DNA of 64,000 nt from Mesorhizobium sp. B4-1-4. GTDB taxonomy: Bacteria > Pseudomonadota > Alphaproteobacteria > Rhizobiales > Rhizobiaceae. Position 1 is the stretch's first letter; each line of letters opens with the position of its first letter. Location: contig NZ_CP083950.1 in NCBI RefSeq assembly GCF_006439395.2, positions 3,348,001-3,412,000 of the forward strand, given 5' to 3'. Of this stretch, positions 9,282 through 18,800 are shown one piece after another. A program made the translations under genes and the position numbers. The notes beneath the pieces are model-generated. The model searched no databases. It was given only the letters and a program-made list of their open reading frames with translations, and was not told the DNA's origin.

Positions 9282-10199
9282 TCACGCGATGCGCAGCAGC
9301 GCGCGAAGGCGGATCGGCAGTCGGAGCGAGGCTTGCAGTTCGGCACAGCTCGCCTCCCATTGCGTGAAATACTCGGCGATCGGGATACCGGTGCGGCCAG
9401 GCCAGCGGTTGAGTGCGCCCAGCGCCTCGACACAGTCCGGCGCCGCCTCGTACTCGGCGAGGATGGCCAAGGACATCGCCTGGGCGAAAGGATTGAGGCC
9501 GGGTATTTCGATTTCGCTGCGATTGTCCGCGAACCACGCCGCGGCGTCGCCCGTGAGCCCTTGGCTCTCGGCAAGCGTGGTATAGCCTCGGATGATGTTT
9601 TGGCGATACTCGGCAATGGCATCGCCGAAGGCATTGTCGCCGGCGAAGGGCGGGCTCTGCTTCCAGTCCGTCGCCAGGCGCCCCAGGCCGCGCAGCGAGA
9701 AGGCTTCAACCATCGCTTCCTCCAGCCATTGGCACGGCGCCGCCGGCTTGGCGTCCGCCTGCCAGCTGTTGGCCATGACGTGGCCGAGCTCATGCCCGAA
9801 CTGGTAGGCGAGCTTCGACCAGTCGCGGTCACCGATATCGACGATGATCCACGCCATGCTGCTGCCGTCCGGGTGCAGCCAGACGGCAGGCGAGCCGGAA
9901 GTGTGCTCGTCGACCCGAAGCCGCGTGGGCTGGCGATCGGAGATCAGGCGCACGCCATCCAGACAGGCGTGCCGCATGTGCTCAATGACCTGTTCGGCCG
10001 AGCGGGGCAGCATGTGGCCCCAGTTGCCTGCGAGTTCGATCGGGGCAGAGAGGAGGGAGGCCGAGGGAGCGGTCAATGAAATTTCCTTCAGCACCAGAGT
10101 TTGGCTTGTTTCCAAACCAGCCCAACGCACCGGGGCCGGAAAAGTTGGACCTCCGGCCACAAGGCCCAGCGACATTGTTATAAATGTTCGACGCTCCAT
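9282..10199 (-). CDS. Putative Tat-exported zinc metallopeptidase
   Basis: A 305-residue protein with an N-terminal MERRTFITMSLGLVAGG stretch that fits a twin-arginine signal (RR-x-F-I followed by a hydrophobic core). The HELGH motif at residues 136-140 supplies the two histidine zinc ligands and the catalytic glutamate. WLEEAMVEAF, about 20 residues later, offers the third, glutamate, ligand of a gluzincin-type site. It probably acts in the periplasm on an unknown substrate. There is no recognisable partner; the next gene upstream is divergent. It lies between the decayed SLR gene and the glycosyltransferase region and might process a cell-surface protein, which is inference only. Confidence 0.75.
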   Translation of the reverse strand: MERRTFITMSLGLVAGGPTFPAPVRWAGLETSQTLVLKEISLTAPSASLLSAPIELAGNWGHMLPRSAEQVIEHMRHACLDGVRLISDRQPTRLRVDEHTSGSPAVWLHPDGSSMAWIIVDIGDRDWSKLAYQFGHELGHVMANSWQADAKPAAPCQWLEEAMVEAFSLRGLGRLATDWKQSPPFAGDNAFGDAIAEYRQNIIRGYTTLAESQGLTGDAAAWFADNRSEIEIPGLNPFAQAMSLAILAEYEAAPDCVEALGALNRWPGRTGIPIAEYFTQWEASCAELQASLRLPIRLRALLRIA

Positions 10200-10466
10200 T
10201 TCGAATGCTCAAAAACAATAGAGTAACCCGCTATCTTCTTGACCCCAACTCCCCCAAAGATCAGGATCTGCACATTGCCGGAACTACGTTGGCTCCAACT
10301 CAGATTTTGCGACGAAGGAGGCACCTCTCTTAAGGGGCATGCCCAACTGCGACATCAACTTCCCATGCGAGATAATTCAGCGGCCCATTGAGGCGTCAGA
10401 ACGGTTCGCATTTTGGCAAAGGTCTCAAACTAGCGTAGTCTGGCTCAACTCAAACACGTTATCGAG

Positions 10467-11573
10467 ATGGACCCTTTGCGCGATCAAACCGGCTCACCTG
10501 AGCGAGTGTTCACGTCCCACGGGACAACGCTTTTTGTCGATATTTTATCAGGTGAGCTCAGACATGGCCACTTCGAACACTGCCCGTCGAACGTTGTGTT
10601 AATACGCGAAGGCCCATTAGCACACCTTAAATTTTCGGACAAAACATCTTTACGTCAGTTGGTATACCTCGTTTCCTTCTCGTCAACTACAGACTCTAGC
10701 AAGCTGGAGTTATCAGGCAACAATCTCCCGTTTCGCAACGATGCACTCTCCATATCTGCTTTGGACAATAATGAGTTCGCACTATGTCAAGATAATATGT
10801 TCCTATGCGCAGAGCCAGACGGTCGTATTACTTTATCTCGACTTGACTGCAATACGTGGGAGCGTTTCCACATTCGGCGACACCCATTCGAAATCAGCGG
10901 AACTGTAGTTAGTCACTTTTTGGACGGTAAATTTATTAACTTCTTTATTACAGACAGGAACGATTATGTTCAGTCGTTTTTGTGTCGGGGAGATTTCTAC
11001 GATAGAAGTGCACTAAATCTTATACGCGACCGATACAACCCGGACAAGATATTCCTCGATATAGGTGCAAATATTGGAAATCACTGCATCTTTGTCTCAA
11101 AATTCTGCAGTCCACGACAGATTATCGCCTTCGAGGCAAACCCCGATGCCATCGAAATACTGAAGATAAACCTCTCTTTAAACGATTGTAAAAATGTAAA
11201 TACAGACTATATCGGCATGGCACTTGGATCCCAAAATAGCACAATGCGGGTATTCTATCCTGTTGCAGACAACATGGGCCGAGCTCAATTACTGACTGAC
11301 GAGCACGGCGACATAAAATGCATTCGCGGCGACGATCTTGTCCAGCAGCAGCCTATCGGTTTCATCAAAATCGATGTAGAAGGCGCGGAATTTGAAATAT
11401 TGCAAGGCCTATCGAAGACGATAGAACTCTGGCGCCCCGAAATATTGATTGAAGTATGGCCGCAGGGTCAGCAGAGACTAGAAGAATGGTGCACAGAATT
11501 TCGCTATGTTGTCAGTGATAGTTTGCCATTTGATAATAATTATTTTCTGGTACCCAGAAAAATAGGAAGTTGA
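10467..11573 (+). CDS. FkbM-family methyltransferase with an N-terminal accessory domain
   Basis: A 368-residue protein. Residues about 180-365 are an FkbM-type SAM-dependent methyltransferase: motif I FLDIGANIGNHCIFV at 196-210, AFEANPDAIEILK, and IGFIKIDVEGAEFEIL. FkbM enzymes O-methylate sugars or polyketides. Residues about 14-135 form a separate domain (GELRHGHFEHCPSN; MFLCAEPDGRITLSR; TWERF) that also occurs at the N-terminus of the facing glycosyltransferase at 11,641-13,941 and resembles a beta-trefoil/fascin fold. The gene is visibly richer in A and T than its surroundings, suggesting separate acquisition. It converges on the glycosyltransferase operon. The likely role is methylating the glycan made there. 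Confidence 0.85.
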   Translation: MDPLRDQTGSPERVFTSHGTTLFVDILSGELRHGHFEHCPSNVVLIREGPLAHLKFSDKTSLRQLVYLVSFSSTTDSSKLELSGNNLPFRNDALSISALDNNEFALCQDNMFLCAEPDGRITLSRLDCNTWERFHIRRHPFEISGTVVSHFLDGKFINFFITDRNDYVQSFLCRGDFYDRSALNLIRDRYNPDKIFLDIGANIGNHCIFVSKFCSPRQIIAFEANPDAIEILKINLSLNDCKNVNTDYIGMALGSQNSTMRVFYPVADNMGRAQLLTDEHGDIKCIRGDDLVQQQPIGFIKIDVEGAEFEILQGLSKTIELWRPEILIEVWPQGQQRLEEWCTEFRYVVSDSLPFDNNYFLVPRKIGS

Positions 11574-11640
11574 ACTAGGCGATGGGGCTTGGCTGGTCAA
11601 GCGTTCAAATCACTGCAAATTGCCAAAGTCGGCTCAGGAG

Positions 11641-13941
11641 TCAGATTGAACCCATTTTCTGGTCTGCTGACACCCGATCCGAAGGCAGTTCGTCGTCTGG
11701 GATGACAAGCGGCGGCATGCAGACGAACGCCTTCATCGAGCTATACGCCGCACACATCGCGCAGTCGATACCTGTATCGTCAAGGACTACTCCAGTTCCT
11801 GGAAATGGAATAGTTCTTTTTTTCAAAGGCAGGCATTTACCAAGAAGCTTCTGCGCGCCCCTTGGTGTAAGTGAGTACGCTTGCAAACCAAAAGAATGTG
11901 CTATCCTAACAAGAGATCTAGAAGATTTGTCGGATTGGAACAAAAGTCCTTTCTTGCTGTATCGATGATCATAAAATTCAAGCTTAGCTTTCGAGAAATT
12001 GAAATCTAACCACAAGAATAATGGATCAAAGAGGAACCCCCACTTTATCATGTCCCAGCCTGCCGGTGCGCTCGAGATGATTCGGGATGACTCAGTAAGA
12101 AAATCAAATGATGAACGAACGTCATCTTCAAAAATGGTAATCACCTTATTTTCAGAAACCGCCAACTTCCATAGACTGACGTGAGACAGAGCGCATCCCA
12201 AAGAGCCCGGCAGATAAGAACAGTCTTCAGAAATAATCCCTTCATTTATTATTTTACTTCTGTCGACTAGTGCACCGTCAATTCCAGGCATCCTCACCGT
12301 ATTTCTGACAAGATGCGGGTTGTTATCTTTATAAGCTGAGAGCCGAACAATGCTACGGTCCAGATTTATCAAATGAATCAAAGGGGATCCAGCTTCACCA
12401 TCTGATCGTGAGCAGACAGGCGCAAGGCTCGTTGACCCTTGGTCGACATAAGTCCGAGCAGCTGAGCGAGAAGATTTGGCTGCCGACCCTGGTCGTTCGA
12501 TCAGATCGACCCACTCATCAATCGAGTATTGCCAGTCGAACATTCTTGCAGCTTCTCTCGTCACATGACACTTCTCGACAAAGGCAGTGGGATTTTCCTT
12601 ATAATAGCGCAGGGTGGCGGCGGTGAAAGCCTTGAATTTGTCCGGCTCGATGGGCGCGATGATGCCCCCGCCTTGATATGCCTTTTGAGGAAAGTGGCCT
12701 ACAGGCGTGCCGATTACGAGCCTCCCTGCGGCCGCGCCTTCCATGACCGATAGCGGACCAGACTCGCTGACCGAGCTTGTCAAAATCGCGTCGACGCTCT
12801 GATAAAATTTCGGCATATCATGGAATGAAAGCTGGTCTGCGGTCGAGCCGGCCACCTTGAATGCCAAGCCAGCTTCCCGCGTCGCCGCTTCGGCGAGTTC
12901 TCCCCGCTTCAACTCCACATCATAGATCTTTAGGGACATTGACGTGGCGTAGCCGACTGTTACTAAACGTTCAGGCAGCCCGGAAAAGAAACTTTGATAG
13001 TCAATTCCCAGCGGTACCACTTTCGGCATTCTCGGTACACCGCGGGTTACCGAGGCGGAATAAACGCACTCACTAACCACGCCATAACTAGCGAATTTGT
13101 TGAATACTTCCAAACCTTTCTTGTCAATTAGCATGCGAATATCGAATTCTGAATGTGATATGGCGACTATCTTGCCGTAAGGGACGCCATACGTATCCAC
13201 AAGCGTAGAAACACCGTCAAGAGACGTCAAATAAATGTCATAGTATTTTGACAACTCCTCTTTGTATTCGAAATTGTTTATTTGCCAATCGAGTATGTCA
13301 ACGATAAAACCCCTATCGTGCAGGCGGCGCGATAGATCATAGTAAACACGGCCGTGTGACCATTTCGTATATCCATATATTAAAACCTTTAGACCTACAG
13401 GTTTTCTACCAGACTTCGCTCTAATTGTCGGATGAACTATATATTTTTCTATCTTTTTAGTATCGAATCCGGGGGCTGTGACACGCCACACCTCGCTATC
13501 TTCGGAGGTGGTTTCGGTGCACCAGTTCTCTGAAGCAATGACCAATTCCCATGTGCTGCATACAGACGCCGCGAGCCTCACGTGGCCGTCGGGAATTGCC
13601 GACAAAAAAAGCCCCCGCGATTTCAGCGTCAGCAAACCACGCTCCAGCGGAATCAATTCGAATGTCGTGGGATCGATTGACCGATTGTCACGTCGCGACT
13701 GTGAGACGGAAAAACAGGTGTCAGGATAGCAGTCGATCGGTTCGGCCGAACCGCCGACAGCATAGATCAGACGACCCAGCCGATTTGTGCCCCCGGAATT
13801 ATTGCCCAGCTCAAAAAATGCGTTCGCCGGGCTACTCTCGACGGGACCATGCCGCAACTCACCCGTGAAGGGCTCGACATACATGACCGTGCCGAACGCC
13901 GTGAACAGTCGTGCGCGAGGCAATGTTGACAGTTCGATCAT
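11641..13941 (-). CDS. Three-domain protein: trefoil-like, GT4 and GT25 glycosyltransferase
   Basis: A 766-residue protein. Residues about 8-145 are the accessory domain shared with the FkbM protein (GELRHGPVESSPAN; LFLSAIPDGHVRLA; CSTWEL). Residues about 170-490 are a GT4/GT-B glycosyltransferase (LKVLIYGYTKWSHGRVYYDL; VVPLGIDY; SESGPLSVMEGAAAGRLVIG). Residues about 520-766 are a GT25 domain (LIHLINLDRS; GSLGCALSHVSLWKLA; VITIFEDDV). GT25 includes bacterial LPS galactosyltransferases and animal collagen hydroxylysine galactosyltransferases. It is last in a four-gene minus-strand operon: the upstream stop TAA is separated from its ATG by two bases. It probably adds two sugars successively; donor and acceptor are unknown. 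Confidence 0.88.
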   Translation of the reverse strand: MIELSTLPRARLFTAFGTVMYVEPFTGELRHGPVESSPANAFFELGNNSGGTNRLGRLIYAVGGSAEPIDCYPDTCFSVSQSRRDNRSIDPTTFELIPLERGLLTLKSRGLFLSAIPDGHVRLAASVCSTWELVIASENWCTETTSEDSEVWRVTAPGFDTKKIEKYIVHPTIRAKSGRKPVGLKVLIYGYTKWSHGRVYYDLSRRLHDRGFIVDILDWQINNFEYKEELSKYYDIYLTSLDGVSTLVDTYGVPYGKIVAISHSEFDIRMLIDKKGLEVFNKFASYGVVSECVYSASVTRGVPRMPKVVPLGIDYQSFFSGLPERLVTVGYATSMSLKIYDVELKRGELAEAATREAGLAFKVAGSTADQLSFHDMPKFYQSVDAILTSSVSESGPLSVMEGAAAGRLVIGTPVGHFPQKAYQGGGIIAPIEPDKFKAFTAATLRYYKENPTAFVEKCHVTREAARMFDWQYSIDEWVDLIERPGSAAKSSRSAARTYVDQGSTSLAPVCSRSDGEAGSPLIHLINLDRSIVRLSAYKDNNPHLVRNTVRMPGIDGALVDRSKIINEGIISEDCSYLPGSLGCALSHVSLWKLAVSENKVITIFEDDVRSSFDFLTESSRIISSAPAGWDMIKWGFLFDPLFLWLDFNFSKAKLEFYDHRYSKKGLLFQSDKSSRSLVRIAHSFGLQAYSLTPRGAQKLLGKCLPLKKRTIPFPGTGVVLDDTGIDCAMCAAYSSMKAFVCMPPLVIPDDELPSDRVSADQKMGSI

Positions 13942-13943
13942 TT

Positions 13944-15020
13944 TTATGCCCGCTCCTCGTCCCGCCGCCGGATGAAGAAATCAAGATTGTCCTTGAGGCG
14001 CCGATTGCCCATATCCAATTCCAGCGCACTTCGCCCCCATTCGACCGCCCGGTCCATGGCATTGAGGCGCCACGATGCAATCGCACCGAGATCATACAGC
14101 CGAAAACCCCAGCAGTTCGCGTCGTCCAGATAGCTGCCGGTGCGGTGCGTCTTCTCGATCCCATTGGTGCAGGCCCAGAAGAGATTCAGCCAGTCGGCCT
14201 TGCCATGGAACTCCTCGGCCAGGTCGAGCCAGATTTCACGACGATGAGGCGCTTCCATCCTGGCTTTGTCCAGCCAGGACAATCTCTGCTCCGGTAGCAT
14301 ACGCGCGATGTAGCGCATCGCCTCGGAGCGCTCTTCCGCCCACTTGCTTGTCGGCAATTCAAGGTAGCGCTGGAGCAACGGAACGGCCCGCTCTTGTTGG
14401 TTGGCCCACATCAAGTCCCGCCCGAGCCAAAAGCAGATTTGAGCGTCGTCGGGATCTTCCTTGTGTGCCACCTCCATCAGCGGCAGGTAGCTGCTCCTTG
14501 TTGGCTTGGTAAGGTCTTGCACCTCGAACATGACGATGTCGCTGCTGCTCGCGGTGACTTCCGTTTCTGCAGTGAAGACCAGAGCTTCGTGGACTGGGCG
14601 CCTGAAGCGATATCCCCAGCGATGATGAAAGTTTTTCGCTGGCCAGCTTCGTAGCGGCGTCGGATCATCAACAGTCGATCTATAGACGGTCTGGCAATAA
14701 AGGGCTGTCGTCTCGGGCGTCCAGGCCGCCTCGAGCTTCTGCCGCCAGCCGGGCTCGAGGAACCGATCCATGTCCATTGTGCAGCACACATCGGCGTCGG
14801 GCGGGATCAGTGCCATGGCAGCGTTGCGGGCATCGTCGAAACGCCATGGGCGGACCGCTATTCGGTGCACGGTTACACCAGAAGCGGTCAGCAGTTCCAC
14901 CGTGTCATCCGTGCTGCCGGTATCAGCCACGATGCGGTAGTCGGCATCGGCGGCGGAACTGGCCCAGCGCTCCGCGTTGGCGGCTTCGTTCAATGCGATG
15001 GTGTAGACGGCTATTTTCAT
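13944..15020 (-). CDS. GT2-family glycosyltransferase with helical C-terminal region
   Basis: About 358 residues. The N-terminus MKIAVYTIALNEAANAERW and VADTGSTDDTVELL are the GT-A nucleotide-binding signature of GT2 enzymes, and CCTMDMDRFLEPGW carries the D-x-D metal site. The C-terminal half (FWLGRDLMWANQQERAVPLL, AEERSEAMRYIARML) is made of helical repeats like TPRs. An open frame extends upstream to 15107, but that overlaps the preceding gene and lacks a ribosome site. The ATG at 15020 follows GAAGG at a good distance and leaves a 19-base gap to the upstream stop, so it is preferred. It resembles the N-terminal module of the 1,261-residue protein two genes upstream. Confidence 0.88.
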   Translation of the reverse strand: MKIAVYTIALNEAANAERWASSAADADYRIVADTGSTDDTVELLTASGVTVHRIAVRPWRFDDARNAAMALIPPDADVCCTMDMDRFLEPGWRQKLEAAWTPETTALYCQTVYRSTVDDPTPLRSWPAKNFHHRWGYRFRRPVHEALVFTAETEVTASSSDIVMFEVQDLTKPTRSSYLPLMEVAHKEDPDDAQICFWLGRDLMWANQQERAVPLLQRYLELPTSKWAEERSEAMRYIARMLPEQRLSWLDKARMEAPHRREIWLDLAEEFHGKADWLNLFWACTNGIEKTHRTGSYLDDANCWGFRLYDLGAIASWRLNAMDRAVEWGRSALELDMGNRRLKDNLDFFIRRRDEERA

Positions 15021-15039
15021 CCCAAAACCTTCTATGGGT

Positions 15040-15816
15040 TTATGCCCCAAAGGAGTAGGTATGATAGACAAAGCGTATTGGCTTAGCGGTGTATCGATTT
15101 GTGCCAAGCATGTTCAGAATAGACCGCATTTCTTCGTAGGGGTTAACGCCTATAGATCGAAGATATGAGTAGAAAGCGCCGGTATCGTGATTACTTACCT
15201 GCGTATGCCGCATTAGAAATTCATCGACAATTCCAGCAGTCCAGCGATTCGTGAGGTGATGCCCCCAATAGAGATCGAGCCCCCATCCCGAGATTGAAAG
15301 GTCGAATGAATGGAGCATCTCTTTCAAGAAATTGCGCCTGAAGAAGGGTGCCATAACCTCGACCCAGTTCGTCGTCCGGAGCTTTAGGCCCGGATGCTGG
15401 CGGGTTAGCCCAATCGCATCAATACAATCTGGAGTAAGGGCGGGCTGTGCGAGATCAAGTGAATACTCATTGCAGAATTCAAAGAATTTATCAGGGTCGA
15501 AAGAAATTTCTATGTCGTCATCAAGAAAAAAAACTCCTTCATAGATGTTATGAAGCTCAGTGGTTTCGAATAGCTGTTTGGCTCCATGCATCTTTGATAA
15601 ACCACCTGCGAAAACAATTTCTGCAGTGTTCCTAAGGATATCATCTGGATGAGGTGTGGCGTAGTAATTCACCGCAAGATCGTATTCGCGCCTCTCATCG
15701 GGAATCTCGGAGAAAAACGACGGTCGCGGTTTCGATCCGGCGCGTATGAGGATGAGATATCGCCTCGGCTGGCGTGGAACTGACAGCAGCTGAATATTGT
15801 TCGAGTTTTCAAACAT
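15040..15816 (-). CDS. DUF707-family putative glycosyltransferase
   Basis: A 258-residue protein. It matches the DUF707 pattern: RRYLILIRAGSK at the start, GVFFLDDDIEISFDPDKFF (acidic D-D-D site), LDLAQPALTPD, NWVEVMAPFFRR, ISGWGLDLYWG and GIVDEFLMRHT. DUF707 proteins are predicted GT-A glycosyltransferases found in plants and bacteria, with no assigned substrate that I know of. The gene starts five bases after the stop of the 1,261-residue gene and ends 19 bases before the next, so it is translationally coupled in the operon. Confidence 0.85.
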   Translation of the reverse strand: MFENSNNIQLLSVPRQPRRYLILIRAGSKPRPSFFSEIPDERREYDLAVNYYATPHPDDILRNTAEIVFAGGLSKMHGAKQLFETTELHNIYEGVFFLDDDIEISFDPDKFFEFCNEYSLDLAQPALTPDCIDAIGLTRQHPGLKLRTTNWVEVMAPFFRRNFLKEMLHSFDLSISGWGLDLYWGHHLTNRWTAGIVDEFLMRHTQVSNHDTGAFYSYLRSIGVNPYEEMRSILNMLGTNRYTAKPIRFVYHTYSFGA

Positions 15817-15821
15817 TTCAT

Positions 15822-18800
15822 TTAGTCCGATCCCGCGCCGCCGGCTCTCTCTGCGACTACTGCCGAGCCGGTGCAGTTCCTGCCGCGCTTGCGAATGGCC
15901 ACCAATCCACCGAGCAACTTTGCCCGGTTGAGCTCATAGTGACTGTCGAAGAACAGGATTTCGGCGAATTGCCCCGCAAGCTCGCCGACACCGAGCGGGT
16001 CGACGGAGCGCGCCGCCCCGTGGTCCTTGATCTGGCGCAGCAATGTCTTGGTCAGAGTGATCTTGGCGCCGTCTTCGCCGGGCGGCTGCCAGTCGAGATC
16101 TTCGATGAAATACCAGCCGCCCTCGGCCAGCAGCGGAAAGAACTCCCGCAATGTGAGTTGTTCATCGAAGGATGCGTGGCTGCCGTCGTCGATGATGACA
16201 TCGAGCGAGCCCGGTTCGATCGTCGCCGCGACCCGGCGGAGATCCTCCAGCTTGGACTGGTCGCAGACGAAGGATTTGAAGCGGTCGTTGTTGAGCTGCG
16301 AAAAATCCGTCAGGTCGACGCCGATCACCTGACAGAACGGGAAATAGCTCTGCCACAGCGAGACGGAAGGCGTCTCGGTCTGCTTGCCTTCCAATCTGCG
16401 GCACAGGCCGATCTCCATCAAGCGCCGCATCGACAGCCGCCGCGCCGACAGCAGCCGATCATAGATCCTCGCATAGCAATGGCGGTTGCCGGTATGCCGG
16501 TTCTTGTCGGTGTTGAACCGGTCGGCAAGGCTCGTGAAGGTGGGAAAGCCCTCCAGTGGGCTGATCAGCTGCGAAATGAAAGGGGCGCCTTTTTCGTCGG
16601 GGCTGGCTGCATTACGCGCCGTCCACAGATGAATGCCGAATACACGCTCGTCATTCAGGTAGTCGGCCAATTCCGTTATCGGCTTTTCAAACCTGTCGAT
16701 TTCCATCCAGTCGATCGCGTTGAAGAACATCGGGCCGAAGACCTGATCGCGCAATTCGGCGCCGGCGTCCGATGCGATGTAGTCGGACAGAAGCTTGGGG
16801 CCGACATCGCCGAAATCCTTGCCATGGCCGGAATGGAAACGCTCGATCGACATTTCGTAGAGGGCTCGCATGTGTCGGCTGTAAGGCTTGGCATGCATGA
16901 CGTTGCCGCAGATGAAATGGCCCTTGTGCGATCCGCGCCATTGCAGGTTGAAGAAGTGATCGCCCCGGAAGGGGAAGGGCCGCAGCAGGATGACGTCGGT
17001 ATCCATCCATAGCCCGCCATGCTCGTACAGCAGGACGTAGCGGAAGATATCGCTGAAATACCTGATCTCGGAGCCGGCGACGATCCGCTCGAACAGAGCC
17101 TGCGGCATGATGTCGTCGGCATTGCAGACTTCGATCCTATGCGGGACGAGGAACGCAAGCTTCTCAGGTGCGTAGCTCCACACCCGCACCGGATGGCCCG
17201 CTGCCCGCATCGACGTCGTGGCCGCAATCAGGGTACGATGCTCGGCCTTGTCGGACATCACCTGGTAAAAGCAGTTGATCTTCGGAAGTGCGGTGTCATC
17301 GCTGCCAAGGAAGGGGGAAATCCGCGCGTCGAACTGGCGCGATCGTTCCCGCCGTTCCAGCGGAGAATCGACGTTGCGCAGAAACGGCGCGAGCTCGTGA
17401 AAAATTTCGTCTGTCGACTTCATGCCGCTGGAGCCGAGGTCCTTGCCTTCCGACGGTGCATGGCTCGCGTCGCCCATGGCTCCGCCGTCAGCACGGTCGG
17501 GTTTGATCCCTGCTTTCGTTGGCGGAGCGCCATGCCCGGAGCCTAGCATCAAGCTGGACGTCTTATCTGCCACACCCGATGGAAGACTATCCACACCCTG
17601 CAGCAACGAACCCACCTCCGCCTCGTCGACGGTCGCGATCCAGGACTCGCTGTCGGTGACGCTGTAGGAAATCAGCAAACGCCTTTCGTCCGGGTGCCAC
17701 GCCAGCCCGGCGGCGAATTCAACGCCCTTTTTATCGAAGAAGAACGGACGGCTTACTCTTCGCAAGGTGTTGGCTTCGTCGAACCAGACGAACCGGTGCA
17801 GGTAGTAACGCCGCTTCTCCGCGGTTCGCCACTGGACTTCATGAATCAAGGCGAGCCACCCGCCGGCGAATGCGATCAGCTGCGTTCCGCCCCTGAACCG
17901 TTGGGCGGCAATCGCGGGAGAAGTCTCGCTAAGCGTCGAGCCCTGCTCGTCCACGATTCGGGTGGGGTCGCAGAGATAGATGAACTGCAGCGCCTCACCA
18001 TGTCCCCCAGTCGTGCCGGGCTTGACTTGCGGCATCCAATTCTTCTCGTGTACCCGGTGTCCTGCCGGACGGAGCACGCGCCAGTCAACCAGGCGGCAAG
18101 AGTCGCTTTCCTCTATGCGCGCGACGACCTGCTCGCACCAGCCCTCCTCTGTCAGCTCGCGCACGCACGAGACGCCCCAAAGCGCATCGGACCAAGCGAA
18201 CAGGCGCATGTCCTCGAAACCGAGCACCCGGCTGTTGGCGGGCCCCGGCATGTCAACCGGCGGCAAAATCTCGCTTGCGGACTGGATGGCGAGCTCATCA
18301 CTCAATCGGAGCAGGAAATTGCGCGTCTGAACTGGAGCTCCGCCCGGCGTGTCGTATTGGAGATTGTCTTCGGCCAGGGTGTAGTTAATCGTCCGCTGCA
18401 AGAGCACGATCTGGTCGCCCAACCGAGCCACTGATGGGTTTGACGACCGATAGCCATCGGGCGCCTCGAACCCGATCGGTCGCGCGCTGAAAGACGGCAT
18501 CAGTGTCTTGGCGGGCCGCACATAAAAAAACAGGTTAGACCACGCCAACTCCCTCGGGCCGTCGCTGATGGTCCGGTTCAGCGCTAACCAATTGCACGCC
18601 GCGAAACCGCGGTCCTTGCGCACCGGATCGCGCGCGTAGTTTGCCGCGATCGCAAACTCCTCCATGAGGCCTGTGGTGTAGACGTAGTCCTCGATAAACA
18701 GGATGTCCTGCTCCGGCCGCTTGATCGCCAGCCCTGCTTCCGAAAACAGCACGCTGGCGTCATTCATCCCCTTGTCGCGGTAGAATCGGGCCAGGTCATA

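Noticed and set aside
15774..17012. Plus-strand open frame of 412 codons
   Set aside because: Antisense to the GT32-like and methyltransferase modules of the 1,261-residue protein, which show clear motifs.
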